Of a DNA stretch of 13,382 nucleotides, positions 9,901 to 13,382 are shown piece by piece. The notes beneath the pieces are model-generated. The model had not been told where the DNA came from. It made no database searches and saw only the letters and a program-made list of their open reading frames with translations. The stretch comes from Phoronis ovalis. Taxonomy: Eukaryota > Phoronida > Phoronidae. The stretch spans positions 1 through 13,382 of the forward strand of contig JAOXYB010038584.1 of assembly GCA_028565635.1 (NCBI GenBank). The letters run 5' to 3'. Positions within the stretch are counted from its first letter, which is position 1; each line of letters starts with the position of its first letter. Position numbers and translations under genes: made by a program.

Positions 9901-10261
9901 AGTTTGGTTACACAGTCACAACATTGCCATTGATCGGAGTTGTCAACCTTTGATGAAGACAAGAACTGAACAACATTCTAATTCAGATCACAATGTGGAG
10001 GAACTCATATCTGGATAAATCGCTTATTACAAGATACCTTCAAATTATCGGCACTTGGCTCAAGTTAATACAACAGATCACCAGAGTATATTTGATGTCG
10101 TCTTTATTGTGATCTAAATCTGGATTTACATGATACATATATAATAGTTTTATCTTTCCAGGGTGATTGCAACTTTGTCTAATAATCACAATTTCTCAAA
10201 TGCCTTCAGTTGTCCATTGGGAAGCTACATGAATCCAAAGCACAAATGTGTGGTTTGGTAA
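777..10261 (+). CDS. M13-family zinc metallopeptidase (neprilysin/ECE-like), spliced; 5' end outside window
   Basis: This entry gives the gene span; exons are listed separately. Joined in phase, the exons encode 726 residues, numbered here from the first complete codon at 779. A membrane anchor (about 14-34) follows a short cytoplasmic part, giving type II topology. Peptidase_M13 N- and C-type regions follow. Visible landmarks are the Cys-rich start with MD and [18 protein letters not shown] (520-524), FPAGIL, zinc ligands H562 and H566 with catalytic E563, third ligand E622 in GENIADNGG with D626, QVWC, DVHSP with H688, R694, and terminal CVVW. Several NxS/T sites suggest glycosylation. Near-full family length with no internal stop argues for a functional gene. 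Family members cleave small peptides outside the cell on the N-side of hydrophobic residues; the substrate here is unknown. The HExxH exon exists in three alternative copies. No in-frame Met precedes the anchor, so the start exon is missing. It cannot be assigned to a specific M13 paralogue. Confidence 0.95.
911..1827 (+). other. Intron (917 bp)
   Basis: This is AT-rich sequence with a canonical GTAAAG start and TTTTTAG end. No coding exon, RNA gene or clear repeat was seen in it. Confidence 0.8.
1828..2022 (+). CDS. M13 peptidase exon: N-terminal Cys block with YACGGW
   Basis: The exon is phase 0 to phase 0 and encodes 65 residues (45-109). It begins QCQTPNC and contains [20 protein letters not shown] followed by W. 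This is the signature start of the M13 ectodomain: paired cysteines, a Met-Asp, Pro-Cys and the aromatic-rich ACGGW. The acceptor is TATTTTTAG and the donor GTATGT. Confidence 0.95.
2023..2337 (+). other. Intron (315 bp)
   Basis: Donor GTATGT and acceptor TATTTTAG. It contains a short TATATA-rich tract near 2300-2320 and otherwise nothing recognised. Confidence 0.8.
2338..2472 (+). CDS. M13 peptidase exon: N-terminal ectodomain
   Basis: The exon is phase 0 to phase 0 and encodes 45 residues (110-154). It includes [16 protein letters not shown], matching the family segment in which K-x-x-x-Y-Y-x-x-C-M-N follows the YACGGW exon. It holds three cysteines and candidate N-glycosylation sites NSS and NKS. 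The donor is GTGAGT. Confidence 0.9.
2473..3068 (+). other. Intron (596 bp)
   Basis: Canonical GTGAGT donor and CTCTTTTAG acceptor. No exon, repeat or RNA was recognised inside. Confidence 0.8.
3069..3245 (+). CDS. M13 peptidase exon: N-terminal ectodomain
   Basis: The exon is phase 0 to phase 0 and encodes 59 residues (155-213). It reads [10 protein letters not shown], then a helix-like [20 protein letters not shown] segment, ending in [11 protein letters not shown]. This corresponds to the family region around G-W ... F ... V-x-x-D-x-K-N-S. It contains an NSS glycosylation site. The donor is GTATGT. Confidence 0.9.
3246..3823 (+). other. Intron (578 bp)
   Basis: Very AT-rich, with GTATGT donor and TTTTCTACAG acceptor. 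No additional exon or repeat was recognised. Confidence 0.8.
3824..4000 (+). CDS. M13 peptidase exon: helical N-terminal domain
   Basis: The exon is phase 0 to phase 0 and encodes 59 residues (214-272). It includes [14 protein letters not shown], the M13 segment with Q-x-G-L-x-L...R-x-Y, and [12 protein letters not shown], the helix with E-x-x-L-A. A possible glycosylation site is NES. The donor is GTATGT. The acceptor CTACAG has a good pyrimidine tract. Confidence 0.9.
4227..4316 (+). CDS. M13 peptidase exon: Y..MTV.DLQ segment
   Basis: This is a 90-bp phase 0 to phase 0 exon encoding 30 residues (273-302). It contains [15 protein letters not shown], equivalent to the family's Y-x-x-M-T-x-x-x-L-Q segment. 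A glycosylation site NLT is present. The acceptor is TATACTAG and the donor GTGAGT. Confidence 0.88.
4317..4695 (+). other. Intron (379 bp)
   Basis: Donor GTGAGT and acceptor TATTTTGTAG. It has T-rich runs and nothing else recognised. Confidence 0.8.
4696..4820 (+). CDS. M13 peptidase exon: ectodomain, VYTPSY segment
   Basis: The exon encodes 41 residues (303-343) plus two bases (GA) of a split Glu codon. It contains [18 protein letters not shown], matching the M13 segment with V-x-x-P-x-Y-x-x-x-L. The donor GTGAGT is at 4821. The frame resumes correctly in the exon at 5121 (TDK-E-ILANYMM). Confidence 0.9.
5121..5343 (+). CDS. M13 peptidase exon: NYMMF and RW..C region
   Basis: The exon starts with one base completing the split Glu and encodes 74 further residues (345-418), ending in phase 0. 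It contains [19 protein letters not shown], then [20 protein letters not shown] and [11 protein letters not shown]. These match the family's L-x-N-Y, R-W-x-x-C and G-x-A-x-G-x-L-F-V segments. The acceptor is CACTTTACAG. The donor GTATGG is slightly non-consensus. Confidence 0.93.
5538..5714 (+). CDS. M13 peptidase exon: WMD..TR..A..KA and GYPD segment
   Basis: The exon is phase 0 to phase 0 and encodes 59 residues (419-477). It starts [12 protein letters not shown] and contains [20 protein letters not shown] and MVGYPDWI, all typical of M13 enzymes. The acceptor is TATTTTTTAAG, with A rather than a pyrimidine at -3. It is the only nearby acceptor keeping the frame: the better-looking AGs at 5476 and 5488 lead to in-frame stops. 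The donor is GTATAT. Confidence 0.88.
5715..6104 (+). other. Intron (390 bp)
   Basis: Donor GTATAT and acceptor CATTTTTTAG. No exon or repeat was recognised. Confidence 0.8.
6105..6208 (+). CDS. M13 peptidase exon: linker to catalytic domain
   Basis: The exon encodes 34 residues (478-511) plus GA of a split Glu codon. It contains [20 protein letters not shown], fitting the family segment with F-x-N before the catalytic domain. The acceptor is CCATTTTTTAG and the donor GTAAGT. It joins the exon at 6883 to give [13 protein letters not shown]. Confidence 0.9.
6209..6882 (+). other. Intron (674 bp) with a short internal duplication and a hairpin
   Basis: Donor GTAAGT and acceptor TTATTTTTTTAG. 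Positions 6601-6620 and 6632-6651 are a diverged ~20-bp direct repeat (AAAATCC.TA.AAATGGAT), with a weaker third copy near 6700. An 11-bp perfect inverted repeat, ATATCTACATA, lies at 6762-6772 and 6809-6819. This may be an old mobile-element remnant. No exon was seen. Confidence 0.65.
6883..6993 (+). CDS. M13 peptidase exon: VNAYY and FPAGIL substrate-binding segment
   Basis: The exon starts with one base completing Glu, encodes residues 513-548, and ends with AT, the first two bases of a split Met codon. It contains [20 protein letters not shown] then ILQRPYY. The Asn-Ala pair corresponds to the neprilysin backbone-binding N-A. The region after FPAGIL lines the S1' pocket. The donor GTAAGT (6994) splices to one of three alternative zinc-motif exons, each beginning with G. 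Confidence 0.95.
6994..7315 (+). other. Intron (322 bp) upstream of the alternative exon cluster
   Basis: It begins GTAAGTGG and ends ACATAGTAATATAAATTATTTAG. The hexamer TCATGA occurs at 7075, 7106 and 7118, giving local inverted symmetry. The pyrimidine tract before the acceptor at 7315 is poor. No fourth zinc-motif exon was found in it. Confidence 0.75.
7316..7383 (+). CDS. Alternative zinc-motif exon A (HELTH), mutually exclusive
   Basis: This 68-bp exon contributes one base of a split Met, 22 residues ([20 protein letters not shown] then NR) and one base of a split Gly. It carries the HExxH motif with both zinc-binding histidines, the catalytic Glu and the downstream Asp. Relative to the other copies it has the most changed stretch before HELTH (ALASVAG). 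The acceptor ATTATTTAG is weak and the donor is GTTAGT. It is 50/68 identical to exon B in DNA and 17/22 in protein, and 14/22 identical to exon C. Its frame is open, so there is no sign of decay. Confidence 0.9.
7511..7578 (+). CDS. Alternative zinc-motif exon B (HELTH), mutually exclusive
   Basis: This 68-bp exon has the same entry and exit phases as exon A. It encodes [20 protein letters not shown] then NR. Its GMV triplet before the active site is the one most like neprilysin, but it keeps the DNR tail of exon A. The acceptor is AGTAACGCTTTTTAG and the donor GTATGG. The preceding intron is 127 bp. Silent differences from A and C within HELTHGFD show that the copies have diverged under protein-level constraint. 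Confidence 0.92.
7708..7775 (+). CDS. Alternative zinc-motif exon C (HELTH), mutually exclusive
   Basis: This 68-bp exon has the same phases as A and B. It encodes [20 protein letters not shown] then DN. With the following exon it reads FDDNG, the usual neprilysin-family sequence, so this is the most canonical copy. The acceptor is AGTAATGCTTTTTTAG and the donor GTGAGA. The preceding intron is 129 bp. It is 15/22 identical to exon B in protein. Confidence 0.93.
7776..8735 (+). other. Intron (960 bp) downstream of the alternative exon cluster
   Basis: Donor GTGAGA and acceptor ACCAATTTAG. A nested inverted repeat lies at 7873-7913: ATTTTTATT pairs with AATAAAAAT, enclosing CCCG-AAAC-CGGG. I searched by eye for a fourth HExxH exon and found none. 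The rest is AT-rich with no recognised feature. Confidence 0.75.
8736..8860 (+). CDS. M13 peptidase exon: FDKDGN and WW segment
   Basis: The exon starts with GC, completing the split Gly from any of exons A-C, and encodes residues 573-613. [20 protein letters not shown] is followed by [13 protein letters not shown] and GGEH. The FD-x-x-G and WW motifs and the ECMV-x-Q-Y segment are M13 hallmarks. The donor is GTAAGC. If all alternative exons were skipped, this exon would be read in the wrong frame and stop at once (ATG CAG TAA). Confidence 0.94.
8861..9406 (+). other. Intron (546 bp)
   Basis: Donor GTAAGC and acceptor TGATGTTACAG. No exon, repeat or RNA was recognised. A minus-strand open frame within it (8974-9159) matches nothing I know. 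Confidence 0.75.
9407..9571 (+). CDS. M13 peptidase exon: third zinc ligand, GENIADNGG
   Basis: The exon is phase 0 to phase 0 and encodes 55 residues (614-668). [20 protein letters not shown] contains the third zinc ligand E622 and the Asp (D626) that in the family orients an active-site His. [18 protein letters not shown] follows, with an NLT glycosylation site. The donor is GTATGT. Confidence 0.96.
9739..9815 (+). CDS. M13 peptidase exon: VWC and DVHSP segment
   Basis: The exon encodes 25 residues (669-693) plus AG of a split Arg codon. [20 protein letters not shown] is followed by SPAKY. DVHSP carries H688, which in neprilysin stabilises the transition state. The Trp of VWC lies by the S1' pocket. 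The acceptor is TCTTTACAG and the donor GTGAGT. Confidence 0.95.
9816..10161 (+). other. Intron (346 bp) with a 10-bp inverted repeat
   Basis: Donor GTGAGT and acceptor ATCTTTCCAG. AGATCACAAT at 9985-9994 is inverted as ATTGTGATCT at 10106-10115. CATATCTGGAT (10006-) resembles AAATCTGGAT (10117-). Nothing coding was seen. Confidence 0.7.
10162..10261 (+). CDS. M13 peptidase terminal exon, C-terminal CVVW and stop
   Basis: The first base completes Arg (R694, equivalent to the neprilysin Arg that contacts substrate). The exon encodes [15 protein letters not shown], then [13 protein letters not shown], then CVVW and TAA (10259-10261). An ending of C-x-x-W is the family signature, so the protein is complete at the C terminus. 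The acceptor is TTTCCAG. Confidence 0.95.
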
Positions 10262-10374
10262 CAGCAAATTGGAATTAGAAACCCAAGTTTTTACAGTAAT
10301 TAGTTGCTGAAAGAATTATGTAACTGTGATATGTATTAACTTAAGGATGCTCTTGTGTTTGAAAGATCTGGTCC

Positions 10375-10380
10375 AATAAA
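10375..10380 (+). terminator. Polyadenylation signal AATAAA, proximal
   Basis: This is the first AATAAA after the protease stop codon, about 115 bp downstream. It is followed by TTGTCTCC, a modest downstream element. It is the likely proximal 3' end of the protease mRNA. Use of the site is inferred. Confidence 0.6.
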
Positions 10381-12410
10381 TTGTCTCCAATTATACTAAC
10401 ATATTATGTGCCACAATATGAGTAGTTCTGTGCCATAATAACATACACAAGAGAATGCTATTTTAAAGTAAAATAAGACATGGGTGTAGAAATAGCTTTT
10501 ATGGAGAGAACGCGTAATAAGTCATTTATTTTTATATAAAAAAATGGATTGATGGCGCACTGATCCAAAAAAAAATGAGACTTACGAGTAATGTTAAAGT
10601 TGAATTGTTTATTATATGCAGAGGTTTTGGGTAAAATAAAGAATGTTTGTATGAATGTACTTGCTACAGATATATGGGGTCATAGGGTAGCTGTGGTGGT
10701 GTGGGTATATATTGAAATTGGCAATTTTTGTGTGAATGTTGACGTGAGTGTTAAAGTTGTTGCAATGTCATGGACTATGCAAACGAACAAATCCAAAAGT
10801 CTTCCAAACATGTATATATGAGTCTTCCAAGTATAAATGGATTACTATTTGTTTAATTATTAAAATTGATTAATGTGTATATAAAAATATTGCTTGCATA
10901 ATGAATCATGACATCATTGGTTCATAGGACTGTTTTGAATAAAATATTTGATAAAAATACTGGTATTTGTTCTAGCAAAAATGTAATGATACAACTCTTA
11001 TACAAATTACTGATTAAATGAATTTTGTGCTAGTCAGCTAGTCAAATACATAAAATCTGAGAATGTATAATATGGCTCCAAAATAAGAATCTGGATATAG
11101 TTAGCAATGGAATTTTTATGACACCTTAATATATGTCTGATTATAACTGTCAAAATTATAATATATATCTTCATTACTAGTACATTTTTGTTTAAAACAG
11201 CCCAAAGTATTTTGTTTGATTAGTATTTATTCAGTGTGGTATGTTTCAAATCTATGCAACAAAATCAAATTGTCTTCCATTTGTAATGTTGTATATATAG
11301 TCTTAAAAAATGTATTAATACAAAATATAACATGGATTTATATATGTCTGATCTAAGTCATGTAGTGAGGTAGCGGGTCTTCAAAAATCTTGGTGTTGGT
11401 GTTACAATATAATATAATGATTATGTGGTAAACTAATAGTTGGAATATTAGGTTCTATATAATTAAACTACATGCAGTAGTTTATCCAAATCATAAGATT
11501 ATCTGTGCTGATACTTGTATGCTCTACGGTGTTGTCGAATTTTACAAGAATTTAATCAATTATGAATTGGTAGCAGTACATAGCATTGGGTCTCTTGAAA
11601 AGTTCATACTGCTGTAAACTAAGCATGTAAGTTACAGAACACACAAAAGGCCTGAAAGCAGGTAGCACTCCATGGACAAAACCATAATCTGAGTGTCATT
11701 GTTTTGTTATATAGTGATAGTTAATACAAATGAGGAATTACAGCTTAAGGAATAATGATTACCATAGCACAATCTGCATTAGTGTGTGAATGCATTGTAA
11801 TTTGTTCTTAACCTTTTAATTATGAACTCACTCATGCAATTTGAAACATGAATGAGCTTTATCATTGGCAAAGTGGTTCAAAATCTATTTACCTAACACA
11901 AGAGTAACCAGATATTTATTGTTATTATAAGAGTAATCTCAAAGAAGTAAAGTCTACATACTGTGTTTTTTGTGGTCATTTTAGTTACCACATTGTCATT
12001 GCCTTCCTGGACTGTGAATAACTATTTGACTTATAATTATTCTTACAAATAAAGGTCACAATGATCATTAGGTAATAATTTGAGGCAGGTATTACATTAG
12101 TGTGACTAAATTCTATAAGATACTGTGTTTTCACTTTGACGAGTAATTTAATTTTGCAGTTAAAAATTTACGATTGTCAAGTACTTTCATGTGTCCCTTA
12201 GCAAGAAAAAAATTGTTCGCATGTTGGATATTTTGTTTTTATCAGAGCTGCAAAAAAAATTGTTTCAGTACATTTATATTGAACTCATTTGTAATGTCTT
12301 TCGTCTTTTTGTAGCTCTGCCAAGGATACCAGTAATAACGTTTAAATGTAAAATCGTAATAGAAATGTTAATTATTCCTTACATGTTACTAACTCTCTGA
12401 ATCTGTCTCA
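10381..12410 (+). other. AT-rich non-coding region, possible long 3' UTR
   Basis: No coding exon, tRNA or rRNA was recognised. Further AATAAA motifs occur at 10938 and 12048. Three TGTATATA octamers, which fit Pumilio-type binding sites, are at 10811, 10876 and 11290. AGTCTTCCAA repeats at 10798 and 10821. Open frames at 10591-10821 and 12191-12400 show no known domain and sit in low-complexity AT-rich DNA, so they are not called genes. If the distal polyadenylation signal is used, this is 3' UTR; otherwise it is intergenic. Confidence 0.5.
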
Positions 12411-12442
12411 AATAAAATGTCGCATTTATATGAGGTGTGTTT
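12411..12442 (+). terminator. Distal polyadenylation signal with GT-rich downstream element
   Basis: AATAAA at 12411-12416 is followed about 15-25 bases later by a GT-rich tract, GAGGTGTGTTTTGTTT. This is the textbook pairing of signal and downstream element, and the best in the region. It could end a long 3' UTR isoform of the protease or an unrecognised transcript. Confidence 0.5.
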
Positions 12443-12736
12443 TGTTTACTTTCTGTTTGCTACATTAAATAATGCTATAATTGCCATACTACCATCTTAC
12501 ATACAACATATAGCATACCAGTATTGTTCAATATATTTTTGGTCATTTAAAAATTATAGGACGCATTTGACCACCTAAGTTTTAAAAAATCTGTATTATT
12601 GCTTAACAGTTTACTCAGTCTCAAACTGCAAATCAATAAATATTTTGATTGATAATCTTTGATTTTGATAAAAAATCAATATTTTTCACAAAAGCTGTTA
12701 ATAACCGATCTAAAAAAAATATCTTAATATTTTGCA
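12443..12736. other. AT-rich intergenic sequence
   Basis: No gene or clear repeat was recognised. ATTTTGAT-type short motifs recur around 12640-12680 (TATTTTGATTGATAAT, GATTTTGATAAAAAATC), giving local inverted symmetry. It is probably the upstream region of the candidate promoter that follows. Confidence 0.5.
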
Positions 12737-12746
12737 TATATAAAAG
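12737..12746 (+). promoter_or_regulatory. TATA box of candidate downstream gene
   Basis: TATATAAAAG is a strong TATA-box match. A start site about 30 bases downstream would fall near 12767-12775, in the pyrimidine-rich TTCCTGCTTTATCCTCTT. The candidate first exon follows. In AT-rich DNA such matches also arise by chance, so support comes from the combination with the exon. Confidence 0.45.
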
Positions 12747-12804
12747 AACAGGAAAGTTACCTGTAATTAGTTCCTGCTTTATCCTCTTGGGTGTCCTTTG
12801 TCGA

Positions 12805-12818
12805 TGACCTTGACCTTA
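12805..12818 (-). promoter_or_regulatory. Tandem TGACCT element (ERR/NR5A-type nuclear receptor site)
   Basis: TGACCTTGACCTTA reads TAAGGTCAAGGTCA on the minus strand. It holds two directly adjacent AGGTCA half-sites and the extended TCAAGGTCA core bound by oestrogen-related and NR5A-type receptors. It lies in the predicted 5' UTR, 25-38 bases before the candidate ATG. Binding is inferred from motif knowledge only. Confidence 0.4.
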
Positions 12819-12842
12819 CGAAGAATTGCAGAAAGAGAAAAA

Positions 12843-12861
12843 ATGGCGTATGTGAAAACTG
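12843..12861 (+). CDS. Candidate first coding exon of a second gene (partial)
   Basis: AAAAATGGCG gives a good start context. The short frame reads MAYVKT plus one base of a split codon, and is followed directly by a perfect donor GTAAGT at 12862. A TATA box about 100 bases upstream and a pyrimidine-rich leader fit a short 5' UTR plus first exon. No second exon could be identified before the window ends, and six residues are too few to name the product. Confidence 0.4.
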
Positions 12862-13249
12862 GTAAGTGATTCGAACTATTAGTATTATAATTATTGACTT
12901 CTTTAATTCTCATAGCTTTAATTAGCTGCCAATGAAGCATTTAATAACATTTGATATGCTCTGAAACCAAGCCTATCTTCTGGAGACGATGATCTTTATC
13001 CATTACTTAATAATCCCCAGTATTCTGTTTGCATCTAAATTATGTCTTCTCAATTCACCAAGAACGTAATGGTTTTCCATACTTTTTTTTACCCCAAGAG
13101 CCAGAGACCACTTACAAAGTTGCAAGTGTAAGCTTTCCATTGAATTTACTTAATAAAACCCCCATCCCTCACACCATTGCCATTGGATAAGACAGAATCA
13201 AAATTTGTTTTAAAATTAATAGTGCATCTTATTATCAGATATATAATAT
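12862..13249 (+). other. Presumed first intron of the second gene
   Basis: AT-rich sequence beginning GTAAGTGATTCG. No exon with matching phase was recognised. If the upstream exon is not real, this is plain intergenic DNA. Confidence 0.35.
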
Positions 13250-13382
13250 ACGGAGTGGCTAAACGTCCGGTTACCGGACGGCGTATCTTGGGGCTAAACG
13301 TCCGAACATCCAATTCGGATCAACTCGGCTTTTCCCGTATTGGCGAAATCTCTCGAGATCTAAAACCCGCGCATTGCAAGAG
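13250..13382. repeat. Edge of a GC-richer palindromic dispersed repeat, cut by window end
   Basis: Composition changes abruptly from AT-rich to CpG-containing. GGCTAAACGTCCG occurs twice (13257 and 13292). CGTCCGGTTACCGGACG (13264-13280) is a near-perfect palindrome with 8-bp arms. TCCGAA (13301) is inverted as TTCGGA (13314). TCTCGAGA follows near 13351. This clustering fits the terminus of a transposable element or SINE-like repeat; its family is not recognised. Confidence 0.55.

Noticed and set aside
10591-10821. 76-codon open frame after the protease stop
   Set aside because: No domain, AT-rich low-complexity surroundings and no splice signals. Better explained as 3' UTR or intergenic DNA.
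11366-11387. TGAGGTAG, the let-7 seed, followed by CGGGT
   Set aside because: The rest does not match let-7, and no complementary arm lies within hairpin distance downstream. A chance octamer.
12191-12400. 69-codon open frame near the distal polyadenylation signal
   Set aside because: Hydrophobic, AT-driven composition with no recognisable motif. Not supported as a gene.

Overview
The window is eukaryotic, animal-type genomic DNA. It is AT-rich, and short coding exons with GT...AG boundaries are separated by introns of about 130-960 bp. It has no bacterial gene organisation. The base composition, intron sizes and repeats suit an invertebrate, perhaps a lophotrochozoan, but the sequence alone does not fix the species.

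One gene dominates. A plus-strand M13-family (neprilysin / endothelin-converting-enzyme type) zinc metallopeptidase runs from 777 to a stop codon at 10259-10261. I could join 16 constitutive or alternative coding positions in a consistent reading frame. They give 726 residues from a transmembrane exon to the terminal CVVW. Only the extreme N-terminal cytoplasmic piece with the start codon is missing; it should lie upstream of the window. All expected M13 landmarks are present: an N-terminal membrane anchor, the Cys/MD/PC.DFY.YACGGW block, VNAYY, FPAGIL, HELTH, the GENIADNGG third-ligand motif, QVWC, DVHSP and the C-terminal CxxW. The product is expected to be a type II membrane ectoenzyme that degrades or processes small extracellular peptides.

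The most striking feature is at 7316-7775. The exon with the zinc-binding HExxH motif is present three times in tandem. Each copy is exactly 68 bp with intact splice sites and the same entry and exit phases, and the copies are separated by introns of 127 and 129 bp. Including any two copies, or skipping all three, gives a stop codon within three codons of the junction, so only one copy can be used per mRNA. This is a mutually exclusive exon cassette that swaps the active site of the protease. The three versions keep HELTHGFD but differ just upstream, where neprilysin lines its S1' pocket, and just downstream (DNR or DDN).

Flanking regions. Positions 1-102 hold a 30-bp AT-rich tandem repeat. 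Positions 268-713 look like a non-autonomous DNA transposon with about 28-bp terminal inverted repeats and internal 34-36 bp repeats. After the stop codon there is a polyadenylation signal at 10375, then about 2.3 kb of AT-rich non-coding DNA with further signals, the strongest at 12411. At 12737-12861 there is a candidate promoter and first exon of a second plus-strand gene: a TATA box, a tandem TGACCT nuclear-receptor-type element, and a short ATG exon ending in GTAAGT. The last ~130 bases switch abruptly to GC-richer, palindromic sequence that looks like the edge of another dispersed repeat.
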